From Candidatus Defluviibacterium haderslevense (lineage in GTDB: Bacteria > Bacteroidota > Bacteroidia > Chitinophagales > Saprospiraceae): a DNA stretch of 64,000 nt. The position numbers were made by a program, and so were the translations under genes. The notes below the pieces were generated by a model. The model was not told the origin of the DNA. It searched no databases and saw nothing but the letters and a program-made list of their open reading frames with translations. The DNA lies in NCBI GenBank assembly GCA_016712225.1, contig JADJRL010000003.1, forward strand, positions 3,919,501 to 3,983,500. The letters run 5' to 3'. This document shows positions 19,407 through 28,314 of the stretch, one piece after another; within the stretch, counting starts at the first letter, position 1; each line of letters starts with the position of its first letter.

Positions 19407-21347
19407 ATGCCTGACATAGTAAAAATAGAATATCACCAAACAGGCGACAGTGTAAAAAACACAGCCAACGGAATGCGACCAATGGCAGCCAGAGCTTACG
19501 AAGAACGCAAAAGTCAATACTTATTGATTAAAGCTCCACCAGCATCGGGTAAATCAAGAGCATTGATGTTTTTGGCTTTAGATAAAATCCGAAAACAAGG
19601 TTTAAAAAAAGTAATTGTTGCCGTTCCCGAAAGGTCTATTGCAGGTTCGTTTGCCAAAGCAGACCTAAAAAAAGAAAACAACTTTTTCGCCAATTGGGAA
19701 CCCAATGACGATTACAACCTTTGCACCCCAGGCATGGACGGAAGCAAAAGTAAAGTTCAGGCTTTCAAAAAATTCATTGACAACAAAGAAGAAATTTTGA
19801 TTTGCACCCATGCCACACTTCGTTTTGCATTTGAAGAATTGGACGAAAGTAAATTTAACAATGTGTTATTGGCCATAGATGAATTTCACCATGTTTCGGC
19901 AGACAACGACAGCCGTTTGGGTGAATTGCTCCGCAGCATTATGGAAAAGTCAACGGCTCATATTGTAGCCATGACAGGCTCGTATTTCAGAGGCGACAGC
20001 GTTCCAGTTTTATTGCCAGCGGATGAAGCCAAGTTTACTAAAGTAACTTACAACTATTACGAGCAATTAAACGGCTACAACTATTTAAAATCGTTGGGCA
20101 TTGGCTACCATTTTTATCAAGGCAAATACACTTCTGCCATTCTTGAAATTTTAGACACCAAGAAAAAAACTATTCTTCATATTCCTAATGTAAATTCAGG
20201 CGAATCCACCAAAGACAAACACAATGAAGTGGACACGATTTTAGATGCCATTGGTGAAGTGAAAAAAGTAGATAGTGACACAGGTATCATCCATTTAAAA
20301 CGGCACAGCGATAAAAAAATAATCAAAGTTGCCGACTTAGTAAATGATAATCCAAAAGACCGAGAGAAAGTAATTACCTATTTGCGAAACATCAAAACCG
20401 TGGACGACATGGATTTGATAATTGCTTTAGGTATGGCAAAAGAAGGTTTTGATTGGCCTTTTTGCGAACATGCTTTAACCGTAGGTTACAGAGGTTCATT
20501 GACCGAAGTAATTCAAATTATTGGTCGATGCACCCGTGACAGCAACAATAAAACTCATGCACAATTTACCAATCTGATTGCTCAACCTGATGCAGCAGAC
20601 GATTTGGTGAAACTTTCAGTAAACAATATGTTGAAAGCAATTACCGCTTCGCTATTGATGGAACAAGTGCTTGCACCCAATTTTAAATTCAAAACAAAAC
20701 TTTCGGATGACGACAAAGCAGGTGCAGGAGAAGTAAAAATCAGAGGGTTTAAATTACCAAGTTCAAAACGTGTAAAAGACATTATTGAATCAGACTTGAA
20801 CGATTTAAAAGCAACCATTTTACAAGACGATACCGTATTGAAAGCCATTCCGGGAAATCTTGACCCCGAAGTGATAAACAAAGTATTGATTCCGAAAATC
20901 ATTCAAATAAAATATCCTGAACTATCAGCCGAAGAAGTGGAAGAAGTTCGTCAGCATGTAGTGGTTGATTCTATTATGAAAAGCGGAGAATTAAAAGAAG
21001 TAGGCGACAAACGCTTTATCCGTATGGCAGACAAGTTTGTAAATATTGATGATTTGCACATTGATTTGATTGACCGCATCAATCCATTCCAAAAAGCATT
21101 TGAAATAATTTCAAAAGATGTTACAACGAAAGTTTTGAAAGTGATTCAAGACGTAATAGCATCTACAAGAATTCAAATGACTTTAGATGAAGCCTTGCTT
21201 TTATATCCTGATAAAGTAAAAGCGTTTATGGATAAAGAAAAAAGAGAACCAAGTGTAACATCATCTGACCCATTGGAGAAACGAATGGCAGAAGCCATCA
21301 TTTATTTAAAAGATTTAAAACGAAAAAAGCAAAGTGGACAAGGATAA
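19407..21347 (+). CDS. DEAD/DEAH-box helicase of the restriction or defence module
   Basis: This is a 646-residue superfamily 2 helicase. Motif I is KAPPASGKSRAL (around residues 42-53), motif II AIDEFHHV (Asp158-Glu-Phe-His), motif III is in VAMTGSYF, and motif VI is QIIGRCTRD. The C-terminal ~230 residues have no motif I can name. It starts 2 bp after the methyltransferase, and its last 14 bases overlap the start of the nuclease gene. It would translocate or open DNA for the GIY-YIG nuclease, by analogy with type I/III restriction motors; this role is inferred from context. Confidence 0.9.
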   Translation: MPDIVKIEYHQTGDSVKNTANGMRPMAARAYEERKSQYLLIKAPPASGKSRALMFLALDKIRKQGLKKVIVAVPERSIAGSFAKADLKKENNFFANWEPNDDYNLCTPGMDGSKSKVQAFKKFIDNKEEILICTHATLRFAFEELDESKFNNVLLAIDEFHHVSADNDSRLGELLRSIMEKSTAHIVAMTGSYFRGDSVPVLLPADEAKFTKVTYNYYEQLNGYNYLKSLGIGYHFYQGKYTSAILEILDTKKKTILHIPNVNSGESTKDKHNEVDTILDAIGEVKKVDSDTGIIHLKRHSDKKIIKVADLVNDNPKDREKVITYLRNIKTVDDMDLIIALGMAKEGFDWPFCEHALTVGYRGSLTEVIQIIGRCTRDSNNKTHAQFTNLIAQPDAADDLVKLSVNNMLKAITASLLMEQVLAPNFKFKTKLSDDDKAGAGEVKIRGFKLPSSKRVKDIIESDLNDLKATILQDDTVLKAIPGNLDPEVINKVLIPKIIQIKYPELSAEEVEEVRQHVVVDSIMKSGELKEVGDKRFIRMADKFVNIDDLHIDLIDRINPFQKAFEIISKDVTTKVLKVIQDVIASTRIQMTLDEALLLYPDKVKAFMDKEKREPSVTSSDPLEKRMAEAIIYLKDLKRKKQSGQG

Positions 21348-22530
21348 AAAGCTACAAGAATTATTGGACAACGACCCGTTAGGATTGTTGAACGTAAAGC
21401 CTTCGACTTCTCCTGCAAGGAATGAAGATGAAAGGCTTGTGGCTTCTTTCCAAGAAATAAACGAGTTTTTTGAACAAAACAAACGAGAACCAAAAGACGA
21501 CAACGGTATTCAGGAACATCAATTGTATTCACGTTTAAACTCCATTCGTGTAAACGCCACCAAATCGGAAATGCTGAAAAGCCATGACATTCATGGGCTA
21601 TTAAGCATTGAACCCAAAGAACCCATTTCTATTGACAACATTATGGATAATGACCCTTTGGGTTTATTAGATGATGAAACCGAAGGTTTGTTTGACTTGA
21701 AAAACATAAAGCCAACCGACAAAAGCAGAGCAGAAACTGATTTTGTTGCAAGACGAAAACCTTGCAAAGACTTTGGCAAATACGAACAGATTTTTAAAGC
21801 AGTTCAAAAAGACCTGAAAGAAGGAAAACGAAAACTGATTGAATTTAAACTTGGCAACCTTAGACAAGGTGCATATTACGTTCACAACGGAATTTTATTT
21901 TTTGTAGAGAAAATTGAAATCACAAAAAAGGAACATTACAAACCAGACGGAACAAGAGTAAGAGAAGACGGACGGACAAGATGTATTTTCGAGAACGGAA
22001 CAGAATCAAATATGCTGAAACGTTCAATTGAAAAATTACTTTATGCCAATGGACAAGTTGTAACGGAAAACGCAGACCAAACAAACGAAGACTTTACCAA
22101 TAAATTCAACAACATTACAGACGAAGACGAAGAAGCAGGATTTATTTACATACTCAAATCAAAGTCGGACAAGAAAGAGATAAAAGAGATTCACAACCTT
22201 TTTAAAATTGGTTTTTCCAAGACAACAGTTGAGGACAGAGTGAAAAATGCTTTTCAAGAGCCGACCTATTTAATGGCAGACGTGCGAATTGTAATGGCTT
22301 ATAAATGCTACAACATGAACCCACAGAAATTGGAACAACTGCTTCATAATTTCTTTGGTAACTCTTGCTTAAACATTGACGTGTTTGACAAAGACGGCAA
22401 CAGACACACGCCAAGAGAATGGTTTATTGCTCCGTTAGCAATTATTGAACAAGCAATTCACTACATAATTTCGGGCGACATTATTTATTACAAATACGAT
22501 TCAACAAACGAAGAAATAATAGAAAGATGA
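21334..22530 (+). CDS. GIY-YIG nuclease of the T5orf172 type, third gene of the module
   Basis: This 398-residue protein starts with GTG at 21334, overlapping the helicase stop by 14 bases, so it is translationally coupled. The N-terminal ~130 residues contain three copies of a short motif, DNDPLGLL (DNDPLGLLNVKP, DNDPLGLLDDET and the variant HGLLSIEPKEP). The middle is basic. The C-terminal T5orf172 GIY-YIG domain has GFIYILKSKSD, LFKIGFSKTTVEDRVKNA and the downstream LEQLLHNFFG with acidic residues. It is the best nuclease candidate of the module. The module resembles a restriction system with separate modification, motor and nuclease subunits; I do not recognise a named type. Confidence 0.85.
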   Translation: MDKDKKLQELLDNDPLGLLNVKPSTSPARNEDERLVASFQEINEFFEQNKREPKDDNGIQEHQLYSRLNSIRVNATKSEMLKSHDIHGLLSIEPKEPISIDNIMDNDPLGLLDDETEGLFDLKNIKPTDKSRAETDFVARRKPCKDFGKYEQIFKAVQKDLKEGKRKLIEFKLGNLRQGAYYVHNGILFFVEKIEITKKEHYKPDGTRVREDGRTRCIFENGTESNMLKRSIEKLLYANGQVVTENADQTNEDFTNKFNNITDEDEEAGFIYILKSKSDKKEIKEIHNLFKIGFSKTTVEDRVKNAFQEPTYLMADVRIVMAYKCYNMNPQKLEQLLHNFFGNSCLNIDVFDKDGNRHTPREWFIAPLAIIEQAIHYIISGDIIYYKYDSTNEEIIER

Positions 22531-22807
22531 AAAGCCAACGCACAGGTGTAAGCACATTTGCAAGCCGCACAAGCCCAAGCACAGTCCAAAGCTTGCAAAA
22601 GAGCTTCCACCTTTCCAGCCCAGACAAAATTGAAATGCGAAGCATTCACGAACACCAATAAAAAAAATTATTAAGTGAGTAATTAAAAAAAATCTCCTCC
22701 CCTTCTGAAAATAAAAAATACGCAACCGCACAACCCGACACGACTCAGACAATGACGGCAAAACTCAACAGGGACAATGGTTTGAACGGACGGACGACAG
22801 AACACCA
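22531..22807. other. 3' noncoding tail of the restriction cassette
   Basis: Between the nuclease stop and the attC lies a 277 bp stretch with the second 53 bp repeat and no supported gene. The A/T-rich centre (22660-22690) separates the repeat from the attC. Confidence 0.55.
22552..22604. repeat. 53 bp repeat, right copy
   Basis: Direct copy of the element at 16586-16638, starting GCACATTTGCAAGCCGCACA and ending AAAGCTTGCAAAAGAGC. The pair brackets the three restriction genes within the cassette and could mark an earlier insertion. Confidence 0.8.
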
Positions 22808-22943
22808 GCCGGTAACAGCGGTTTGGCGTAATGGCGGGTTCAGTGCTTCGTATGACAGTTTTGTGGTAGGTTCAAGTGCAGTTCTTCGATTGAACTTTTG
22901 TGCTAAAAATCCGCCACTACGCCAAGCCGCAAAACGTTATGCC
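22808..22943 (+). other. attC site ending the restriction cassette, long-stem type
   Basis: R'' GCCGGTAAC (22808-22816) complements the cassette start GTTACCAGC with one mismatch. The arms at 22818-22837 and 22911-22930 are 20 nt each and pair at 18 positions. The ~73 nt loop contains an inner inverted pair (TTCAA/TTGAA). The site ends AAAACGTTATGCC, crossover G at 22936. Size (136 bp) and layout resemble chromosomal-integron attC repeats such as VCR. Confidence 0.88.
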
Positions 22944-22974
22944 TCATATTTAAAGAAAATAAATTATAATAATA

Positions 22975-23006
22975 TTTGAAAATAAGTAGCTAATATGCTA
23001 CCTTCG
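22975..23006 (+). promoter_or_regulatory. hicAB promoter with overlapping palindromic operator
   Basis: TTTG at 22975-22978 and TACCTTCG at 22999-23006 are 20 bp apart, close to the Bacteroidota consensus TTTG-N19-TAnnTTTG. The inverted repeat GTAGC-TAATAT-GCTAC (22986-23001) lies between and overlaps the -7 element. HicB antitoxins with a helix-turn-helix autorepress, so this is the likely operator. The start codon at 23011 is so close that the mRNA may be leaderless. Confidence 0.7.
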
Positions 23007-23010
23007 TATT

Positions 23011-23199
23011 ATGAAAGCCCTAGATCTTGAAAAGCTTATTGGAACGAAAGGTTGGTATTTTGTTAGACAAACTGGTAGTCATAAAATATACAAACACGAA
23101 ACAATATCCGGAATCATAGTAATTCCATTTCATGGATCTAGAGATTTACCAAAGGGTACAGAAATTAGTATTTTGAAAAAAGCAAGATTAAAAAAATAA
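23011..23199 (+). CDS. hicA: HicA toxin
   Basis: HicA is a small double-stranded-RNA-binding-fold mRNA interferase. This 62-residue copy begins MKALDLEKLIGTKGWYFVRQ and carries the catalytic-histidine segment TGSHKIYKH, then IVIPFHGSRDLPKGT, the usual HicA signature (G-S-H and H-x-x-x-x-L-x-x-G-T). The length is typical. The antitoxin starts 1 bp after its stop. It is the first gene of a 0.8 kb cassette bounded by GTTATGCC and GGCATAAC. Toxin-antitoxin pairs with their own promoter are known to stabilise chromosomal integron arrays, which fits here. Confidence 0.93.
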   Translation: MKALDLEKLIGTKGWYFVRQTGSHKIYKHETISGIIVIPFHGSRDLPKGTEISILKKARLKK

Positions 23200-23200
23200 T

Positions 23201-23599
23201 ATGAAACAATTAACAGCAATAATAGAAAGAAATAAAGATGCATTTTTTGCATATATTAAAGAGATAGATGGCTGTGTTGCTGGTGGTAAAACATATCAAG
23301 AAGTCAAAATAAATTTAGAAAAAATGCTCCATATTGCACAAAAAGAAGATACGGACCTTAAAAAAATATTGAGTAAAGGATATAAATTTAAATTTGAAGT
23401 TGATTTAGAGTCTGTATTTGATTTGATTCCAGAAGTAAACATCAGTCAATTGGCTAAAACAGGAAACCTAAATCCTGGTTTACTCAGACAATATGTTTCA
23501 GGTACAAAAAAAGCATCAGAAGCACAAACTGAAAAAGTTATGAAAGCAATAAAGGAGGTAAGTTTGAAATTAAATTCTATCAGCCTTACTGTAGGTTGA
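23201..23599 (+). CDS. hicB: HicB-type antitoxin with helix-turn-helix
   Basis: This 132-residue protein neutralises HicA and binds DNA. The N-terminal ~50 residues form the partially degraded RNase-H-like HicB fold (FFAYIKEIDGCVAGGKTYQE). The C-terminal ~60 residues contain a helix-turn-helix (ISQLAKTGNLNPGLLRQYVS) that probably recognises the GTAGC-N6-GCTAC palindrome in the promoter. It is cotranscribed with hicA. Its stop is 10 bp before the attC R'' half. Confidence 0.9.
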   Translation: MKQLTAIIERNKDAFFAYIKEIDGCVAGGKTYQEVKINLEKMLHIAQKEDTDLKKILSKGYKFKFEVDLESVFDLIPEVNISQLAKTGNLNPGLLRQYVSGTKKASEAQTEKVMKAIKEVSLKLNSISLTVG

Positions 23600-23609
23600 A
23601 AGAATACAA

Positions 23610-23745
23610 GGCATAACATGAGATTAATGCAAGCAGAGCAATTCATTTTTCATTCCAGAAAATGTTGTAAATTTGACTTAAGGTTTTTGCCTTTGGCAGT
23701 TATCGAAAATGCTCTGCCTGCATCAATCTCAAATACGTTGGCAGC
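23610..23745 (+). other. attC site ending the HicAB cassette
   Basis: R'' GGCATAAC (23610-23617) exactly complements GTTATGCC at the cassette start. The arms at 23619-23640 and 23710-23731 pair at 20 of 22 positions around a ~69 nt loop. The site ends AAATACGTTGGCAGC, crossover G at 23737. Confidence 0.9.
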
Positions 23746-23780
23746 AAGGCAACGACACATCACAACAGACAAAATAAACT

Positions 23781-26434
23781 ATGGACGTAAAAATATTTAA
23801 AGCATTTATTGCATCGCCAAGTGACACAGGTAGAGAAAGAATATTGTGTGACAAAATATTCGAGGAAATCAATTCTGGATTGGGTGAAATTTATAAATTC
23901 AGAATTGAAAGTCTAAAATGGGAAAAGGACGTAAGACCAACAATTAAAGACAAAGATGGACAGTTAATAATATTTGACCAAATTGGCGAAAGTTTTGAAA
24001 TCTTTATAGGTATTATGAACAAGAAATTTGGCTCACCAACACCAAGAGCTGGTTCAGGTACTGAAGAGGAATTTAATGAAGCATTTAAAAGGTATAAAGA
24101 AAAAAATGATTTAGAAATAATTTTCTATTTCAACGAGGAACCACCACAATCAATGAGCGAAATAAATGCTTCTGAATTACTAAAAATAGAAGAATTTAGA
24201 AAAAAATTACAACCAAAAGGAATCTATGGTTTTTACAATGGCGTTTCTGAATTTGAAGAAAAATTAAGAAAGCACATAACACGTTATTTTATTGAGGAGT
24301 ATAAAAAGGAATCTGCAACCCCTTCTAATGCAAAACAACTTATAAATAAAGAAGCTTTAAGGAAAGTATTTAAAAAACGTTTTAATGACTCACTTAAAGG
24401 TTTTGATGAGCAACCTCAAATTTGGATTGAGCCAATTATCAGTCGAACAGGAACACTTTCCCAAAATCCTGATGAGAATTTTAGTCATAGGGTATTAATT
24501 GAAGAAATCCTACTTTCAGAAAAGTCCTACTTTATAAATGCTCCAGCACAATTTGGGTTGACAACTTTAGGACATCATCTTGTAAGCGAAGCTTGGGAGA
24601 ACAATGAACTTTGGATTTACCTAGACAACTCATCAACTAAACCGCATACTATTCACAAATCTGTATTAAATGAAGTAAATTCTTTAGACCAAAAATTGAA
24701 GATGTAAAATGTATCATTTTTGATTCATTTTTAAATACCGACAAAGTATCTCTTAAAAAATTAAAAGGATTGATTGGTGCTAATCCTAATCTTAGAATAA
24801 TAGTTTTAAATACAATTGACGAGCAATTATATATCAATAAAAAAGAGAATGAAACTATAGACGAGAAAGAAATACTCATTGACAAAGATTTTGATGTGCT
24901 TCATCTAATTGCACTACCGAGAAATCAGATTAGAAACATTGTTAAGCAATATAATTCCGAAAAAAATATAGGGGAAGAGAATGCTGTTTTAAATAAAATA
25001 ACCAAGGAATTGGAGTGTTTAAATCTACATAGAACTCCTTACAACATCATTACTATTCTTAAAGTTTCAGAAAAATATTTTGACGACAGTCCAGTAAATA
25101 GAACAAAAATGATTGAAATGATATTATTTGTTCTATTTGATTTAGGCGAAATTCCTAGGTATAAAACTATGCCTGACTTAAAAGATTGTGAATATGTTTT
25201 GGGTAGATATTGTGAAATAATGTTGAAGAGTGAAATTTATACATTCAAAAAAGATGAATTTATTTTAGAGTTAAAAAAATTCTGCAAGGAAAAATATATT
25301 GACCTGGACATAGAAGTAGTTTTTGAAATTTTAAGCAACAACAATATTATTATTTTTGATTACGACAGGTATCGGTTTAAATCAACTTTTTGGATTTATT
25401 ACTTCGGTGCAAAAAGAATGCATATAGACAAAGATTTCAAAAACTACATTTTTGGTTCAAAGAAATACTCTTCCTACCCTGAAATAATTGAATTTTACAC
25501 TGGCATAGATAGAAATAGAGATGACGCATTGAAAATCCTCCTTGAAGACATAGTCTCAACTAGAATAATTGTTGAGGAGAAACTTGGAATAAAAGGTGAA
25601 ATAAATCCTTTAAACAATGCTAAATGGAAGCCTTCAGAAAATGAAATAGAAAAAATACAAAATGAAATAGGGGAAAATGTGTTATCCTCAAATTTGCCTG
25701 ATTCTGTAAAAGACCAATTTTTAGATAAATCTTATAATCAAATCCGACCTTATAATCAATCTATTCAAAAAATATTTGAAGATTATTCTCTTGTTAATTT
25801 AATGCAACAAATAAAGGCATCATCGACAGCATTAAGAAATAGTGATTATTCAAATCCTGCATTAAAGAAGCAGTTGCTAATTGAAATTTATAGTTCTTGG
25901 AAGCAATTAGCGAAAGTATTATTTGCTTTGTCTCCAATTATGGCGATAAAAGGTAAAGCGGCATTTCAAGGAGCAGCTTTTGAATTAGATGGTAATTTTG
26001 GAGAAACATTTGAAGAGCGATTGAATACAATAGTTCAAGTATTGCCGACAAATGTCGTTGGCTATTTTCAAGATGACTTATATTCTCCTAAAATTGGACC
26101 TTTGTTTTATGACTGCTTCAATGACGAGAAAAACGAACTTATGAAACATCAACAAGCATTATTAATTATTTTCAAAAGACCTAATGGTTGGAAAATCCAA
26201 ATTGAAAACTATATAACTTCTATCAACAAGAATTCCTATTATTTGTACGACACAGTAAACGCATTAAGAACAAAATACCGTTTTGATTTTGTAAACCAAG
26301 ACGAATTAAAAAGCATTAAATATTTAGTAAAACTTGGACTTGCTAAACATCATTTTGGAGGTGCTAAACCTAGTATGTCACAAGTAATTAAAATAGACGA
26401 CAGTAATTTGCCAAATAGAGAGTATGATGAATAA
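23781..26434 (+). CDS. DUF4062 plus STAND-like NTPase protein, one-base frameshift; candidate defence protein
   Basis: Joined across one indel, this is a protein of about 884 residues. The N-terminus (KIFKAFIASPSDTGRERILC, then EIFIGIMNKKFGSPTPRAGS) is the DUF4062 domain, a TIR/SEFIR-like fold found at the head of large NTPases in defence islands. A degenerate P-loop (NAPAQFGLTTLG) near residue 255 and the following segment VKCIIFDSFLN suggest a STAND-type ATPase. The helical C-terminal half is unrecognised. The frame breaks in the A5 run at 24691-24695; one more A gives DQKIEDVKCIIFDSF and reads through to 26434. As written, translation stops at 24707 and the rest is open from about 24713. 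It is the single gene of its cassette (start GTTGGCAGC, end TGCCCAAC). Confidence 0.72.
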
Positions 26435-26435
26435 A

Positions 26436-27281
26436 TGCCCAACTGCTAAAATTAATCAGTATATACAAAAGCCACTCCAAGTCAAAGACATGAAGATCAA
26501 GGACTCAAATAAAAGATTAACAAAATAGGCTTCCTGATCTATCCTGACGCTTCGGTCGGGACTAGTCACTCGACACTATTGGTCAGGATAAGTCCCGACG
26601 CTTAAGTCGAGACCAGTCAGCGAGACCTCTGTATAGGTGATTTGGTATTAAATAAAACCAGATTAGTCATTCATATAATTGTACAAAAACAGACACCATT
26701 AAAATTGAAACGAAATGATATAACAATCAGGACCATATTTGAAATTGTTACACGCCTACTCGAATTAGATTCTTTAAAGTGTGAGCGGTGTGGTTCAATA
26801 GAATTTGCAAATGAGGATTTTAAACTAGATTATAATTATATATTAAAGTTTATATCTCCTTACAGCCTTAAATCTCCACAACAATCAGCTCCATATTCTG
26901 TCATTTCATCTCATACTGTGCAAACAGTTCATGACAAAATATTGTCCGGAATCATCCCCTTTATCCCATAATGGCTTAAAAAATGGTTACCAACAGTATT
27001 TTTACATTTAAATTTTGAAAATTTAACTACCTAAGTATTATTTTTAGGCTTTCCAGAGAATATTACTCTAAAAATAACAATCAATTGGAAATAATAAATG
27101 ACAGCCTTTCCCTGTATACCTGTTTCAAGTAACTGCTTTCTCGCCTGGGGGACGAGACTTGACATCGAAGATTCGCCGATGCAAAAAATAAAGAATTATC
27201 GACAAACGTTGGTGCCTGTAAATCCAATTTCCAAGTGCTTGGTTTTAGGGGTCGGCATCAACTTTCCTTTGTGTTGGGCGT
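26436..27281 (+). repeat. Composite cassette-end element R1a+R1c+R1b, first copy
   Basis: This ~845 bp block fills the space between TGCCCAAC at the end of the DUF4062 cassette and G^TTGGGCG (27273) at the start of the next. It is made of R1a (26451-26640, with a CCGACGCTTCGGTCGG hairpin), a middle part R1c (to ~26985) holding a 109-codon ORF fragment with a CxxC (SLKCERCGSIEF), and the multi-hairpin R1b (27033-27272). The block at 28315-29100 is a diverged copy in the same order. GGTTACCAAC at 26985 and GGTTGCCAAC at 28833 mark the same internal joint in both. Confidence 0.75.
27033..27272 (+). repeat. R1b structured element, copy A
   Basis: This is one of four copies of a ~210-240 bp element that ends exactly at a cassette junction. 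Conserved hairpins in order are TTATTTTTA/AAAAATAA, TCTCG/CGAGA, CATCG/CGATG and a terminal stem GTTGGTGCC/GGCATCAAC. In this copy a G-U pair replaces a normal pair, so pairing is kept despite sequence change. It precedes the GIY-YIG-like gene. Confidence 0.75.
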
Positions 27282-27322
27282 AATTAAAAAAAATTATTTT
27301 ATAGTGAACAGAATAATCTATA

Positions 27323-28312
27323 ATGGAAAATAAAACAATTTTAAATCAATTAAAACTTGCATATTGTCCAATCTGTAATTATGATTTTGCAGTTTTGAAG
27401 AAAGATCCAATCATTCAAAGTATTATAGAAAGTAGTAGTCTATATATTATAGCACAAAGACCTGAAATCCGTTTTGATAACATAAATTTTAATTATGATA
27501 AATTAGAAATGGAATTTGAAATACGACAATTTGATAATCCAATCTCACTTCAATGCAAGTTGCCATTATTTCAAAATAATATAGCGACGAATAAAAATAA
27601 AGAAGTCTTAATTTATTTGGGATCTAATTCTGAAATAACTGATTCAAAAACGCTACCTAAAAGTAATATTCATTGCATAAAATTATATGAAGATAAGTAT
27701 ATTGATGATAACTTTTTAATTTGGTTTTCTCCTGATAAATTTCTCTATAATTTTTGGACACGTCAAATAAACGCAGTAATAGAAGGAGATATAAATAAAT
27801 TTACAGAATATAGAGTCCATTATGTAGGGCAATCCACAAAACAAAGTGTTTGGAAACGCCTTACCGGACACGAAAAACTACAAGACATTCTTTCGCTTGA
27901 ATATCCTTTTACATTTGGATCATTACCGACTCATGAAGTGATAATATTACTATTTACTTTTGAAGATAATATACAAATTAAGTCATTCGGTGAAGACTCT
28001 TCGGGTCAGGAAATGATGGATTTTTTCATGGGGAAAACTATGCCGCATAAAGAAACTATTTATTTAGACGCTGAAAAAGCTTTAATTAATGCCATGAATC
28101 CTAAATACAATGATAAATTATTCCAGAATTACCCAAAAAGTTCGGATGGATTATACAATTACAATTACAAATCGATTCTATATACATTTGTTGATCCAAT
28201 AACTTTAGTGTATAAAGAAGGTTGTGTAAAGGGTAGTAGATTGTTTCCAGGTGGCGATACAATAGTTATTACTGATAATGAAAATATCGAATTAGTAAAA
28301 CAAAATCAATAA
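27323..28312 (+). CDS. Cassette protein with a GIY-YIG-like segment
   Basis: This 329-residue, frame-intact protein has no signal peptide. The N-terminus has a CPIC motif (LAYCPICNYDF). A region around residues 165-200 reads YRVHYVGQSTKQSVWKRLTG followed by HEKLQDIL, which resembles the YYVGxS...RLxxH core of GIY-YIG nucleases. The assignment is from pattern only and the catalytic glutamate is not certain. The rest is unrecognised. The cassette begins GTTGGGCG (27273) and ends GCGCCCAA (28315), 3 bp after the stop. Given the neighbours, a nuclease or defence role is possible but not shown. Confidence 0.6.
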   Translation: MENKTILNQLKLAYCPICNYDFAVLKKDPIIQSIIESSSLYIIAQRPEIRFDNINFNYDKLEMEFEIRQFDNPISLQCKLPLFQNNIATNKNKEVLIYLGSNSEITDSKTLPKSNIHCIKLYEDKYIDDNFLIWFSPDKFLYNFWTRQINAVIEGDINKFTEYRVHYVGQSTKQSVWKRLTGHEKLQDILSLEYPFTFGSLPTHEVIILLFTFEDNIQIKSFGEDSSGQEMMDFFMGKTMPHKETIYLDAEKALINAMNPKYNDKLFQNYPKSSDGLYNYNYKSILYTFVDPITLVYKEGCVKGSRLFPGGDTIVITDNENIELVKQNQ

Positions 28313-28314
28313 CC

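Noticed and set aside
26642..26971. 109-codon ORF with CxxC as a gene (and its relative at 28553-28789)
   Set aside because: It lies wholly inside a duplicated repeat, its two copies diverge by frame changes and lose the 3' half, and no start context or family supports it. It is treated as a remnant within R1.
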